From assembly GCA_030386875.1 (NCBI GenBank), contig CM059567.1, forward strand, positions 86,917,130-86,981,129: a DNA stretch of 64,000 nt. The letters run 5' to 3'. Within the stretch, counting starts at the first letter, position 1, and each line of letters opens with the position of its first letter. Shown here piece after piece: positions 1-13,817 of the stretch. The DNA is from Morinoia aosen (lineage: Eukaryota > Arthropoda > Malacostraca > Amphipoda > Talitridae). The notes beneath the pieces were generated by a model, which ran no database searches, was not told the origin of the DNA, and saw only the letters and a program-made list of their open reading frames with translations. Position numbers and translations under genes: made by a program.

Positions 1-1712
1 GTTTTTGTGGATATCATGGTTAAATTATCCAAAAAGTCCTTTGCAGTCCTTGTACAAGTGTATTACTGAGGCTTTTGTCAGCCAGATCATTTTTAACGAA
101 GCTGCCAACACTCAACCTACTTTTTCCGGTGTGATATTTTAACTCTACGGGAGTTTCACATTGCAAGCCAATTGCACTTCAAAGTAAGCATCTGAAAGAA
201 AGCGTATTCTTGGTAATATAATCATTTAAATGAATAAAATTCGTAGAGACGAACAATAAGGACTGCAACGAGAGAATATATAAGATGGTCCGTTCCAGTC
301 ATCGAATTATGGTGCAAATTTCCCGGCCTTCACAGTTCAGTCATTCCTTTCCGTGCAGCTTATTCTAGGCGGTTGTTTTCGCCCTGCCAGGAACTTAATT
401 AGCATAACTTTAAATGAGTTTCCGAAAACAGCCGCTTCACCATAACCTCTGCGCTCGAAGGCCTGCCACGAACTTCATTACCCAAGCTGATGCTCTCGAT
501 AATTGCTGACTTATGCGATGATAATTTACCTCCAGTAATTTTGTCAACATTAGTTTCTTGTGTGTTCATTGGAGTAGTTCTTTACATTCACTGAAACAAA
601 TTCTTTGTCGGAAAAAAGATACAGAGTAACGACGAGTAAATTTAATAGAATAATTTAATTATGGGCAGAAAAATATAGCAGTCAATGGGATTTACGTAAT
701 TTAGCGACTCAATTTTAAATTCACCTAATTTGAAATTCGATGAGCTAGTTCACTCCTCATCTCAATGAACAGCAGCACACCAAGGCAGTTATGTATTGTT
801 CGCTGTTCTAATTTCTTATTCGCATTTAAAAGACTGGCATCGCTTTTTTTTACTAAATACGGTAATGAAACTGTCATAATAGAGCGTTTAAAAATGCTGC
901 GGTTAACAACACAGTAAAATACCTGTATATAATAATTTCCCATGTCGAGAAAACAACATGACGTACAATATAAATTGTTCTTGTTGCCCTCGATCATTCC
1001 TGGTTGTCCTTACCAAGAACCAAACTCAGATTTCCCCCACGACTACGATAAATACTTTTAGATTGTTTTGTTGTCACCATCCATGCTTGACTTTTAGTAA
1101 TAACATAGTGTAAAATTAAACATCCTGATTCAGAGAAGAAATTCAACTTCATTTTCAAATTGTAGAAAATTAATGCCTTTCGTTATTCCGCTGTGAGAAA
1201 TTCGTGATTTTCTTCCGTCAATTCAGCATACGAAAACCGCACGCTGTATTGTGGATAGGGTCAGCGATAAGTGTTTAGTTTACTTAAGATATTTTCCACT
1301 GCTTCTTCAGCGATTAATTGTAAAAAATAATTTCCATTAAAATAGAATTAGATTTACCTCTACAAAAAATGTAGTTATCAACAAAGGATTGAAAATTATT
1401 CATAAAACCAACCTAACCTATACAGGCACGTTTGGTCTCGTAACCCATAAATATCTCAGCTCGCTCAAGCAATGAACTCAGCACCATGTAGATCTGCTCC
1501 TCATTCACCTAGCTGTGCTACGATGCCAGGAAGAAAACTCAGGGAATTCTTAGATGTACTCAATAGAATCAATGTTTATTTACAGTTACCTTATGGAGCG
1601 CAAGAAGAATTCCCATTTGTAATTATAGACACTAAAATATCGGAGTCATTGTAAGGAGTGAGAGGGGTAAGAGGGCATTTAAGAAGGGTAAGATCATAAA
1701 CAAAATTTAGAG
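1..1712. other. AT-rich non-coding stretch, no gene seen
   Basis: I find no recognisable protein, RNA gene or transposon end here. Open frames are under 100 codons and show no family motif. The only local structure is an imperfect inverted repeat around 372-437, where a GCGGTTGTTTTCG-like arm faces a CGAAAACAGCCGC-like arm. Confidence 0.6.
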
Positions 1713-2309
1713 CGGAGTTTCCCAAACTGTGGGTAAATTACCTACTGGTGGGTGATGAAAATTTGGCAGTGGGCAATGACCTGAAAACGGTTTTCTTTAT
1801 TCAACAATTATTTTTATGAGAGTAGAGTAGACTACTTATATTCTTGCAGTATTTAGAATTGATGATAATTATGTTATGATGATTTTAAATACAGTTGGTG
1901 CAACAAAGAATTCTAGAACTTCAAGAATATAATTGACGGTAGTTAGGTAAGTTTTAGGAAAAAAACAGTTATAATAAAAGTTAGAGTTTAAGTGAGGGAA
2001 TGGGAGTTTTCAACAGCACAACTGCCTTGTAATAATTGTTTTCATTATTATTATTGTTTGAGGTCGCTTTTCCACCGGGGTAATAATTATTGTTTTCATA
2101 TGGCTATCATATCGTTTAGCTGTGGAATATATTGCTTTGTCATGAATATTTAATATCCTCTTTTAAATATTATTTTGCAGAGAGTAAAAGTTTCTTCATT
2201 TATATTTAGTTTTACTATGTCCTTGTAATTGGCAAAAACTGTGTATGAGTAACGAAATTTCGTGGGTGGGTAACGCCTGAAGAAACTAATAAATGTTTAG
2301 GAAGCCCTG
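1713..2309. mobile_element. hAT-like MITE, decayed
   Basis: The ends are related inverted repeats. The left end reads CGGAGTTTCCCAAAC and the reverse complement of the right end reads CAGGGCTTCCTAAAC, 11 of 15 matching, with the CAGNG start typical of hAT transposons on the right side. The interior is AT-rich and non-coding. I could not find a convincing 8-bp target duplication, so the element is either old or my boundaries are slightly off. Function would depend on a transposase encoded elsewhere. Confidence 0.35.
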
Positions 2310-3032
2310 CCCCAAAGCGTAATTTATGCTGCTCAGAATGAAAATAAACGTTTTACAAGTTTATTAGGACAAAAAGAAATTAGAATTAATCATTGCGAAA
2401 TTAAGTTGGTCATTTCAAAGTTAGAATTAGTCACAGTTTGAGTTCAAAGAGCGTTAAAATTCTCATGATATCATATGTCATTTTTGAAAAAGCAAATTCA
2501 AATTAACACAGCTCAAGTTTCAACATAGAAAACACGATCTACATGCTTGAATAACTCAATAAAGATATTTATGTTATGTTACAAATGTGGAAATATTCTA
2601 CGAATAAAGTTAATGTCAGGAGCTGCGTCTAAATAGGTCAGGACGGTAGACAAGATACAAACCAAATTTTTTATTGAAATAAAACATCGAAACGAGGTTG
2701 ATTTTATCAATATGAACGATTTTCTGCACAAGGTTTTGAGAGAAAAATATTTGATGTTTTCATTTAGTGTAATAATGAATTTATGAATTTATAGGTATAA
2801 AAAACTTATATCGCAATATTAAACAAAAGCTTCGATATTCGGGTTAAAAAGTATTGCTAACACTAAAATAAGCATGCTAACTTCGAATCGCTAATTAAAA
2901 GTACTTGGCCATGTTTATTTCCGGAGTTACATGCATACTTACATAAGTTACGCATCTGTACAGATTGCTTTGGATAAAGAATGAGAAGATGTGTTGTGTG
3001 AATTTAGTTCCAGTGTTCACGGTATTAGATTT
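2310..3032. other. AT-rich non-coding stretch
   Basis: No gene, repeat end or RNA is recognised in this interval. Confidence 0.55.
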
Positions 3033-3571
3033 GGTCGATATTGAGTTTAATGCGCTCACGGAAATTTAAAATTCTGTTCCAAAGAATCACTAATGGAAGA
3101 CAGTTAAGAATATTTTACACGAATGACATATTTTGCTCGCTGTGCGCAAATTTCAAATTCTTTAACTTTGAATTTATAGGGGCGTAGTATATAGAAGTGA
3201 GGACTCGGACACATAAATATGCTGCAATGGTATTGACGTGATGATAGGTTACATTAGGTTAGGTAACGTTAGGTTAGTTTAATAAAATAACCTAAACTAA
3301 CCTAAATAAACCTAAAATAATCCAACTTAACTTAGCTATACCGACAATGATGTTTTCGCGCCCAAAAGTTGCGCGTGTTCCAACCACGTGGCGACTAGGC
3401 AACCGACTATATAATGTTATTCCTACCTGAATGTTATTAATGTTATATCTCGCAATTACACATCAGCGAGCAAAATGTCACCGATGTAAAACGTTCATAA
3501 ATATGTTCCTCTCGTGATTCTTTGGAACAGAATTTCTAAATTCCGTGAGCGCATTAAACTCAACATCGACC
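3033..3571. mobile_element. Fold-back MITE with TTAGG-like core, copy 1
   Basis: Long imperfect terminal inverted repeats of about 150 bp face each other. Both arms carry GTTTAATGCGCTCACGG, then TTCTGTTCCAAAGAATCAC and, further in, a block ending TTTTGCTCGCTG. The centre (about 3247-3318) is made of GGTTAGGTTAGG-like sequence followed by its own inverted version, CCTAAACTAACC. A second copy with the same arms and the same kind of core lies at 45348-45864. No coding capacity is seen. The superfamily is not determined because no clear target duplication was found. Confidence 0.65.
3247..3318. repeat. TTAGG/CCTAA-like inverted tract
   Basis: Degenerate TTAGG-type units on one side are mirrored by CCTAA-type units on the other, forming the loop region of the surrounding MITE. 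The motif resembles the insect telomere repeat but is imperfect and interstitial. Similar tracts occur at about 20915-21010, 38262-38310 and 45588-45652. Confidence 0.6.
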
Positions 3572-3825
3572 TTAGATTTAACCATTATAGTTGTGATTTT
3601 GAAACGTATTTACATAGTGGCTGACTGTTTTTTAAGATTTATCTCGGTACTTGTGGGGATCTGTCACCAATTGTTTAGGGGAAAAAGTGTTTTTTTGGGA
3701 AAAAGCAAAAAATGTAATTTGTTTATGAATATTGAATTGATGTTCTGGACAGTATGAATTGATTTTTCATGTGAGTAGGTATCCTTGTTGATTTATGTTT
3801 ATTTCCAATGCAATTTCTCTACTTT

Positions 3826-3862
3826 CCGTATATATGTATATACATATATATATATATATAAT
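3826..3862. repeat. (TA)n microsatellite
   Basis: An uninterrupted to slightly interrupted TATATA run. The surrounding interval 3572-4000 holds no recognised gene. Confidence 0.8.
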
Positions 3863-4000
3863 GAATCTCTTGGACCTTCATCTTCAGTTTTTGGAAGGCC
3901 CCTGAGATTCACTTTGGCCTGAAATAAAACAAAAATTTGAAATAATGAAAAATTAAGCTAACCTAACTTAAAATAAAACCAAAGGGAAATCTGAAGGAAA

Positions 4001-4512
4001 GGACAGTAATCGATTTCCCACTTTTCGGTGCCAAAACATAAATGATATGATCGAAATATACAAGTTTTATTATATGCACTTTCCGTCTGAAATGATTATA
4101 TTACGAATTATAGCGGTAAGTTTAGTTTCGTCTGATGACGAATGCGCTCGAATAACCAGCTACTCATAGATTTTCGAATTTTTGTGGCTTGAATCATGTT
4201 AATAACATCGAAATAAACAACTTTCATTCCCTACATTTTTTTCGTCAAATGAGTATTTAACGAGGTATAGCGGTAGGTTTGGTTTCGTCTCTGATGACGT
4301 GCGCGCTGGAAGCGAGACTGCATTGCAGTGTTGCCGTCCGACGCGTTCCTTGAATTACTTGCCGCTTCAAACACTAGAGTTGCGGTCAGTAATTTACCGC
4401 TATAACTAATAAAATACCCATTTCAGACGGAAAGTGCATAGAAGAAAACTTGTTTATTTCGATCTGATTAACCATGTTTAGGCATCGAAATGTGCAAAAT
4501 CGATTACTGTTC
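4001..4512. mobile_element. Mutator-like fold-back element, rearranged copy
   Basis: The outer ends are inverted copies of a sequence containing AGTAATCGATT and GCACTTTCCGTC, shared with the better preserved element at 51698-52086. Inside, the blocks TATAGCGGTA and GGTTTCGTCTCTGATGACG occur more than once and the left arm is restarted near 4232, so this copy looks like a rearranged or doubly inserted element. No transposase is encoded. The assignment rests on the 9-bp target duplication of the relative; here I see no clear duplication. Confidence 0.55.
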
Positions 4513-5169
4513 TTTGCTTCAGATTTACCAAACCAAAAATTAAAAGTGGTGACAGGTAATCCACAAATACCTTTATCTCTCAATTTATTTGTAACGGAAA
4601 GTATAAAATATGATATCTGCACACTAAAATCGATAAATCAAGAATCGTCGGCCGTTTTTTCATAGCCCAGGCAGCTTTATTTACATCTGTGGAAAGTATT
4701 TCCGAGCGACTCTTGGAAATTTTCTCTAAAAGAGTCACGACTAGTTACAATTATAAGTTTTTCCCGCAAGGTTGTGACCAAGAAGGGCGTCTCAAAAATC
4801 TCATTATGTTTGTTAAGCGAGGCTTATATTGTGATTTATTGGCAACAAATCATGTTTCTGTTAGCTACTTTTGTATGACTCATTTGATGCGATTTTCAGG
4901 AAAAAACAAAGCAAAAAATCAATTTTAATTTTGTAAGTCGGTATAAGACCAGCCTTCCTTGATGTTTAGATACCAATTTCATTTCCTCCATCAGCAAGTG
5001 CAGTTGCAAAAAATGATTGGCCGTCTGAAGAGAAGGCTAACAATGATGAAATGCATATGGGTGAGCTCAAGGAAAAGTGGATCCAGTTGATTAATCAAGT
5101 CAGACTGAATGATTTGCTGAGGGATTGGTCCTTGTTGAAATAAAATTCGGAACTGTAGGACTCCAGACT
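4513..5169. other. Non-coding stretch
   Basis: No gene or repeat end is recognised. Short open frames at 4689-4928 and nearby show no family motif. Confidence 0.5.
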
Positions 5170-5987
5170 ACAGCAATAAAATTTTCGGTGCTACCGTAGC
5201 GTGAGGTTTACCGCCATATATCGCCTACTCAGGCGCATTTGAGATGTACAAATTAAGCCTTTATCGCTAAATTAAATGTATGGAAATAAGTATTATCCAT
5301 TCGTAACTTAACCTAACCTTAAGGGGTGTTTACACTAGGGGACATTTCGGCCGTGAGGCGCGACTCGTGTAGACGAGGCTCACCACTGAGGCTCATATTT
5401 GTGTGTGTGAGCCCGAAGTTCAATATTCGCTCTGATCGAATTCGTGAGGCGCGACGCACGTGAGCCTCTCAGCTCAGTGTGTAGTTAGCAGTCATCAGAT
5501 GAGGAATAGCCCTGTGCTCATCGATTACGGCTGACATAACGTTGCCACGAGAAACTACATTGCTTTTAATTGAAATTTATAAGCCCATCAATGCATTTGG
5601 CAGACCAAAGGCTGCGAATATAAGGAGGCTGCTTTCCATTATATTTGAATGAAAATAAACGAATATAGTATCATTTCACTCATGCAAATAAAAAAGAGAT
5701 TGCGTTGTTTATGATGCAGCAGCAATATTCAGACAACCTCGTTGACTGCAACCCATCTTCCATAGTAGCTGGCCACACACTGATTTTGAGCAGCGCGCGT
5801 TCAGCGGCACGCTACATGTCTAGTCTAAACGCACATGGCTCATGTGAAGCTCCACACGAGGCGTCTGCATGTGAGCCTGCAGCAAAATGTAGACCAGTGT
5901 AAACGGCCCTTTACGCTATAGTACTAGCTAGAGGTAGATCTCATGCTATAGTGTGGTAGCCACCTCACGCTCTAGCAGCACAAAATT
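5170..5987. mobile_element. Outer inverted-repeat element hosting a second one
   Basis: Sequence near 5177-5215 (AATTTTCGGTGCTACCGTAG and then GCGTGAGGTTTACC) reappears in inverted form near 5955-5987. These arms flank the independent inverted-repeat element at 5321-5912. The most economical reading is a MITE into which another MITE was inserted. Superfamily not determined. Confidence 0.4.
5321..5912. mobile_element. MITE with AAGGG..GTTTACACT ends
   Basis: The left end AAGGGGTGTTTACACT faces a right end whose reverse complement is AAGGGCCGTTTACACT, 14 of 16 matching. Beyond the tips both sides carry GAGGCTCAC- and GAGGCG-type words in mirrored order. The flanks (TTA left, TAC right) do not give a clean target duplication. 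The frame at 5705-5902 has no family motif and I regard it as incidental. Confidence 0.5.
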
Positions 5988-8900
5988 CTCACTAGAACGG
6001 CACAGAAATGTCCCCTTACCGTAAGAGCCATGTGAAGCCTTAGCTGTCTTCTGTAATGAACATGGCGTTTGTTTTTGTGCTCATGTAAATAGCCTCATGA
6101 AGTTAGGGAGGTATTTTTATAGTAAACGTATGAAACACAATAACAGCCTTAATTAGTAATTAGTATGACCAGAAGAAACAGATTATTAATTATGTATTAA
6201 CGAAAGATATTCAACATGACGACTATGTGTTGCGATTCAGGTGTTCAAATGCATGTGTGATGATTCCTGGAGGCAATCGAACACGCGAGGATCAACTCGA
6301 ATCCTTAAGGAGGCTTCAGAAATTCTTCCGATGAGGATCTTCTTCGGAATGAAATGAATTAACCTAACTCTTCAAATGTCCCCAGAAAACTAGGGGCGCA
6401 ATATCAAAAGACCTATAGGCGACCATGCATGAGTCAAATTTCGTGTAACGATTTAACAAAGCATTATCGACCACACGATTATTGCGTACGAATGTGTTTA
6501 TTTCAACTGTCCCAATCTTTTGTTCAATTTTGTTCAATTTTGTTCAACAAAAGTGCAGATCATAATACATATTTTTTCTCTGCTAATAGCCGTCAAAATT
6601 TTTGACTAGCATGAAAGTATGTAGGTAAGCGTATCTACGATACGTAATTCACTGTCCAGCAGGTATAGACACAATAATTGAATTCCAGGTTTTGATAGGC
6701 CATAAAACTTGTTTTGTTGTTCATTTGTGCGAATTAAGTCCGTTGAAAATTTGATCGTAAATGAAGGCTATGCAATAGATGCGCAAATCACCCACTCCGA
6801 GTTTTAAGTTCACAGATCATTGTGATATGGCAGAGTACGAACTTAATTCCGTCGTAAACTTATTTTAGGCATCATTTTCTATTAAAAGCCGTATTTTGTT
6901 CCTGGATGTATATATTAGTTTTTAGTGCGCCAACAAAATATAATATGTAACTTAGCAGGATTCTTCAAACGAAGAATATTCGATAGTCATGTATGACGAC
7001 TAAATGACCACTAACAAAACGAGAAAAATTCAACAGCAATAGAAAACAGCAAGAAAATCAAAACAAATAAAGGTATGATACTTAAAAATACGCAAAGTAC
7101 TTCGATGTGCTATCAGAAAGTCCTCACTTCTACTAAAAATTTTTTGCCTAGCCCACTTATGTCTTCCACCTTCTTCTACATAGTCTCTCTGCCCAAATTA
7201 CGAGTCTAATACTTTTTTCCATTACTGAAAAGTGTCAAAAAATCTTTTTCGTAAAGACTGGGAAGCACCATCTACGTTTATTCTCTCTGTTTTCTGAAGG
7301 ATTTAAACAGTGACCTTCCATGAGAAATTCCTTACAAAGGACTAGCGGTGACCTTTCATCAGAAGTTCCAAGCAAACGAATACAGGAATGCCACAGGGAG
7401 TAAATCTGCTAGACATAGGAAGTGTGAGAAGGCGGTCGTATTGGTCTTAGTCAAAACTGAGGTGATATCATTGAAGTGTGAGCAGGCGCATTGCCGTTAT
7501 CATCATAGAGCCCCCATTTCTACTTTTAAAAAAGTGGTTATAGTAACGTAAAAAATGTCAAAATAGCACTAAAAAAAGTTGATATTGCAGATGTCATAGC
7601 AAGATATTTTTGATTTCAAGCAAATTAATTCATATTTGTTGCAAAACAGAACGTTAAACTTTACAATCTTAGACTACGCTTCAGCAATTTTCTTTCGTGT
7701 GCAACTATAAAGAACGGATAATATTTTTCACTAGCCGGATTTGCGAATGCAAATGCAAAGATAACAAAAGAGAAAGCGCGTCGGACACAAACTGCAAAGG
7801 ACCAGCATCAATAATATTGAGGCCATTTTTAACCCCCCAAAAAATTTATATTGATATAAATCATCTTCTTCTTCGTCTTCTTCCACTACTACTACTTTGC
7901 GCAGGTTTTAAAGTCATTTATTGCATAATGACTACTTTTTGCCTTTCTGCCTGGTCAAAATAGCGTTCATAGTAAAATAGTATTTTGGCGATAAATGTAA
8001 TTTTTTTACCGTACATTTATAGTCGTTATAGCATTAATGAATAAATGTTAGATATCCGTGCTCTAGAACTTATCAAATGGCCTGCATTGGTTGTTCCACA
8101 ACCTCAGCCTTTCAAGTCGCATATGATTTTCCAGCTTACTGAGCTTTCGCAATTCTTCGAAAAGCATAGCAAAAGGCTTAGTAGATTATCTGCCTCGGCT
8201 TAAAAAAAAACTGGTCACAAGTTCTTAACTGGAACTCATCAAGCATTTTCTACAGATGAACGTTAACAGCTGAGTGCAAAAAAAACGCTCTAAGGTTAAA
8301 CACAGCCTCATAATGCAAGCAAAATTAGAGCACTTACTAATTAGGTTTTTGGCTACGGCTTGGTCTGTCCCGTTCAACACCCGTGGCGAGTATAGTCTGG
8401 CAAATTTTGGATGGACACTCGTACAGCCCAGACAACGAAAATACTTCACGTTCTATTACTTTTTCTACATCCACAGAGATATTATTATGGCTGCTGAAGA
8501 AATGAATACTACCAAAAAATATTACCGGAATAAACTACGTTTTATTGTTTAAAGTTTGGGTTGAATGCTAGTAACCCTAGGGTGGGATGAAGGAAAGTGT
8601 TGTTTAGTAGAACACGAAAAACACGCAGTGTTGATAAAAAGATGCAATAGACCATGTCCCTCACACAGCTCAACATTCAGTAACAATGTTTCATCACAAC
8701 AATAGTTCGGTTCGAAATCAACCGGCGTCACAACCTGTGCAATTGAAAAGTCTTTTGAGGACGTTGAAGCCCCTTCGTCAACGTTGATAAAGAAGCCAGA
8801 GAAATCAAAACCAAAAGGTACTCTAGAACGCATCGACACTGTAAGATCTGCGATCAAGAAAGGTTGTGTCGTTCAATTCATCGGTTCGACATCACACTTG

Positions 8901-11900
8901 GACTTTCTCTCTAAACGGTTACATTGATTTTACTTATGTTCCCCATCATTCTTGCAAAATGAAAGTTTTTAGGTTTTTCGTGAGTGAACGGTTGGACAAA
9001 AAACAGTTAAATTTAATTTCCAATGATTCAGAATGAGGTACTTAACTTCTAGGCTCGACTATAAAAGTGTCAATGCCTAAACGGGCATTGTATCACAGGA
9101 CTTGTTTTAAAAAATGGCTACATCATACTTCCGTTTTCTATCGAATGTCCTTGAATGTTTTTTCATGTTATTTAGTGAGCCCAAAAACAAAACTCTAAAA
9201 AATAGTCAGTATTTCCTGACCAGACCATTTAAAATTGCGTTTTACTTTACCGTACTCGGTAGCACGAACAAAATGCTGAGAAGCGCCTGCTTCAAACGAT
9301 TGGTGTTCAAGGTTCAATCTAAAGCAGTTGAAAGGATAGGCTTGGAGAGAGGTAAGAAGATTGTCAGTAAATTGGATTCTCGGATATTCCTTTTGCCAGA
9401 AAATTAATGTCAGCTGAGCACTGACAACTTTAAATTGCTCCTAAAATATTCATACGTTTTCTATTGGAGCCTTGCAATGCTCATAAGTAATGAAAACTGC
9501 GAGCGTTGTTGCATCGGATAATGTTATTTAGAAAACATTATTCTACTGATGTATATTGTACGTTCACAGAGAAAGCATTTTTTCAGCTGGGAAATTTTTG
9601 ACGCAATTTTCGCCCTCTGGGCAATGAACGTAAGAAGACGTGGGATTGTTTGAGGAATTTTATCCCTTGCATACAGTGGATGCACTGTTGGGGTGGAAAA
9701 CTGGGTATCAGAATGATTTCAATTTATAAGTCATGTTCGCTCTTTTCGATATCACTCACCTACAATATTCATATACGATTTTATGTGTTTTTTAATTTTT
9801 CAAACAATTATCGATGTTGGTAACAAATATCATGAAACCTATATTAAACATATATTTGATATTTCAACATTTTACGGTATGCATACAAAAATCTGGAAGA
9901 AGTACCGCAAAATTTACTTCAGAGCTAGATGTTATTTGAAGTACACGCATCAAGTTTGAGGAATTTATCCATTGTTTGTAAATGACCTAGTTTATTCAAA
10001 AAAAATTGAAGACCAAGCAAGATGTCACAAAATATAAAAACTAATACATGGTTATTTTCTCCACGAAATTTGAACGTACGGTTTGCTGCCATCTGAGTCA
10101 GCTTTTGAAACTAACGAGACATTTTTATCTACACCAGTCTTTCAGAAGTACTCAACATCACTCACATAAACTGATGAGTAAAAACTAATCGAATTACACT
10201 TAGGTGTGAAATCGCTCACAAATTTTTAATAATGAACACATCTACTAATTTCTAATAACTTACAGTAATGTTCGTCAGATGCCAAGCGTTTTCGATGTTC
10301 TTAACTGCTTTGAAATAATTTTATTCAGATATTTGTTAGGTTTCTTTTGTCTGCCTGAAAATATATACATATTCACTTTTGTTTTAAACAAAAAACGGTA
10401 CAAATATTCGTCTCGCAGAAAGACTGTTTTCGACGTAGTGATAAATATAAAAAAAATTTCCTTTTTTGCTTTTGCGCAGAGCATTCTGCAATATTAGACC
10501 CAGTGATGTTCCACTGATGAAATGACACAAAAAGTGACAAAAGTACTGTCATTTGGGAAAGACAACGGAGCTTGACGTTTTTAAAGCAGAGATATTTTGG
10601 CTACCACTATGCGGAAAATAGAACTAACTTTACTTCAGAACACAAAGCTGTCCCTATACTTGATTTATTATCTGTAATAAAGTTTTTAACTGCTAGGCAA
10701 CAACTATGGAGAGAATTAGTTGGATGTAGAGAAAGCCAAAATAATCACCGAGAACTGCGCGAAAACTCAGTCTCGAGAACTTTCTGAAGCCAAGGATTTC
10801 GTCAACAGCTATAGGTATAGCAAAAAAAAAGGAAAATATCAGCGCAAGTACTATGTGGCGTATATAGTACTACCCAGCGTTGTCTACACTGGAATCAGTT
10901 GAACAGATATCGGACATGACAGAAACCTCTTTCCAAACCACAACATTTTACCACTTACTTCTTTTGCGCTCGTAACATTTGAATAGAAAGAAAATTTTTC
11001 CTAGTAAAGAATAGTATAAATTAACGCATTATTTCGGACTCTGTAAATGAGGGTACAAAACGAAGGAGATGGTGCCAAAAATGCGTGACTTTCCTCGTAA
11101 AGAACAGAGTGGCAATTATAAAACATAAGCGCCATTTCAGAATCTTGCAAAGTTGTGTTAACTAAAAAGACGGTGACAAATATAATGCAATGACAAGAAT
11201 AGTGAAATCTGAAGACCGTTCCAAAGTACTGTAATAATGTCAAAACTAGACGGAAGAACTCGTTGCTTAGCTATTTTTTACTTTCATACCTGTAAGATGA
11301 TATCACCCAGTTGAACTGATGACAATTCATCTTAATTAAGAAATAACACGAGTCTGTCACGACTTCGATTCGAATTTTGTTCAAGTCGATCGTGCTGAAA
11401 AATTGAAAAATCAGATTATGGAGTACTGAAAAAGTGAACAATGTCCCAGAATAAATTTAGCAAAATTTTATCAAACGCTATATCATAAAAACCGATTTCT
11501 GGGAGCTGAAAGAATTTCCTGATAACTGGGAATTTCTTATTCTTATTCAACTTTTTCTACTGTGCTAAATTTTCTTAAACTGTGTACTTATTGTTATTTC
11601 TGGGAAATTGAATATATCTTCCAGAATACTGGAATTCTTACTTCCCTTTTTAAACGAGAAAAGCACATAAAACCGAGTGACCATTATATTGTAACAAAGA
11701 GCTAAAACATTGAATAAAGGTGGGTCTCCCAATCATTTCTCTGTTGGCAACTTTCTCGATCGCAGTCACCGCTCACTGCAATCACTCACTGCGTGAAAGT
11801 TAGAATTCGTTCTTTCAAGAGGAGAGAGATTGACATTCGCCTCCTTCGTAGCCTCACAGAAAGCAGTTTAATTCTTTTCCTTAAGAAAATACGAAATAAG

Positions 11901-13707
11901 GCTGGGAATACGTCTGCGGTATAATGGAATTACACGTTCAAACAGCAGCAATAGGCAAAGCAAACTCCTTCCGTATACGAACAGCGGGCTTGCGCAGTAA
12001 AATCAATGAAAGAGTTGCATTGGAGAACAGGTGCGATTTAAATGCGAGAGCACGTCACTATTGGAGGTGTATGCTTCCTCACAAGCTCTGTCGTTTGAAA
12101 GCGTACGTGTTTCTGCGGAGCATTCTAGAAGACGAATATATCTAAAGATCCCAAGAGTATGCAGTAACACTAAAAATAGGAATTAAAATACTATTTTTTC
12201 CTCGATCTATTTACATGCAGATGAATGGAACTAGCTAGTGTTTCGTTAAGAAGACCTCTATTTATTTGGATCAGGGAAAATTCACACAAAGTTCTAAAAT
12301 TTTCTTCACTTATATTTTTCGAGGAAAGATTGTGGGATTTCGTTTTGGCTGTTTTTTCATTACGTGACATGCAGGGCGTGAGGACAGCGCAGTGAATTTT
12401 CAGCAATAAATAATTTTTACAAAGGAAAAATTTATATTCTACCGCAAAAGATTATCAAAACTTATTGTCGTACAAAAATGTGTAAGTACTTTTCTTGCCA
12501 AGTGACGGCGTAGAAAACAACTTTGAAAAATTATAATCTTAGTACGGAGGAAAAATATGTGAAGAAAGCTGAGTTAACATTTACTATCACCAATCTTTCT
12601 CTTCTTTGAGTGTAATAAAATTTAAAAGAGGGTCAAAATCTGTGTAAAATTTCTATCTAAGCTGGTTGCAACCCCAACCTGGTGTGGCGAGTTCTTTGAA
12701 CGAGGGTGCTGCTCGATGCCTTGTTCAGCTGAGGACACATACGAGGCACGGCGTATTATTCTACACTAAATACAGCCATGAAAATGATGAAACAGAGGGC
12801 TATTTTTGTGTGTGGCAATGTTGGAAGAAACTATTAGTAAGATGGTGAAACATGTCACAGAGGTATGCAATGGAATAATGTTCTATGAGAATTCACATCT
12901 TTGTGTTCATTCCCTAGTATAGTGTGTAAATTATTATAGCTCAAAAAAGAAATATACAGTACAAATGTAAATTTAATATCTGTCTGGAATAACAAGTAGC
13001 TGAGTCACCTTTACTGTTCGAAGAAAGCACCAGAATCGGTCGAAGTTCTGACAGCACCAGAAAGACTCACTAAAGTACACTTGCGCGGCCCACCAGCCAC
13101 TGAGGTCCCTCGCTCCTCTAGCGCAGCGGCGCAACAAGCCTTCAGGGAATGTCATCGTCGAATCGGAGGTCAATCGAGAATGTTGAACATCGTCCTGTCA
13201 TCCCAGGTGATAATTTTGAACAGTCTTAGAAAACATAAGCCAGCAACGGACAAAATTTCACACCAAACTGCCAAAATAAGAACGAAAATCTCTGCTTCTC
13301 AATAAATCGCTACCAACGATTTGCGGTGGCTGTCGCATAAAGAGTTCAGAGTGTCCATAAATTTTAGATGGAAGAAACGGATGGCTTAAACACTAATTGG
13401 ACCATGCAGGTTAATAATCACAATAAAATACCCATATTTGTTCATCTACAAAAAGTAATCGCTATGACCAGAAACGTTCATGGTATATACTGGTCGTGAT
13501 GAAAAAAGACTTATGTTAGCACAATCATGATGTGTAACTCGAAACCTCACTTAATTTGTATGACATTAAGGAGATCATCCCAGGCCCCAGCCAGGCCCCT
13601 GTCGGTCCGGTGAGCTTTTTTTGTTTTGTTGTTGAAAAAGGACCCTTAGGTGTTGGACTACTCGGTCCTAAAACTTTATGGCGCTACGGACACAAGATCC
13701 CTCCCCA
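5988..13707. other. Long AT-rich stretch without recognised genes
   Basis: About 7.7 kb in which I find no protein family motif, tRNA or rRNA. Open frames reach about 100 codons on both strands, in keeping with chance, and none carries a recognisable domain. Small landmarks are an 11-bp unit (TTTTGTTCAAT) repeated about three times at 6520-6546 and a CTT-rich microsatellite at about 7862-7885. Confidence 0.6.
6520..6546. repeat. 11-bp tandem repeat, about three units
   Basis: TTTTGTTCAAT is repeated head to tail, the last copy running into CAACAAAA. Confidence 0.7.
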
Positions 13708-13720
13708 GGGGGGGGGGGGG
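13708..13720. repeat. Poly-G homopolymer, 13 bases
   Basis: Thirteen consecutive G follow CTCCCCA. This is a long G-run for such an AT-rich context and a place where sequencing length errors are likely. Confidence 0.85.
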
Positions 13721-13817
13721 TAAAAGGACTAAAAATCCTGAATTTTCGCCCCCATATAAAAACAAAACAAATCGGGAAATGGAAAATTTGAAACTGTAAC
13801 TTTGTTGTTTACATTGT

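Noticed and set aside
8870..8895. GGTTCGACATC resembling a tRNA B box
   Set aside because: It matches only part of the consensus, and no A box or cloverleaf is found upstream.
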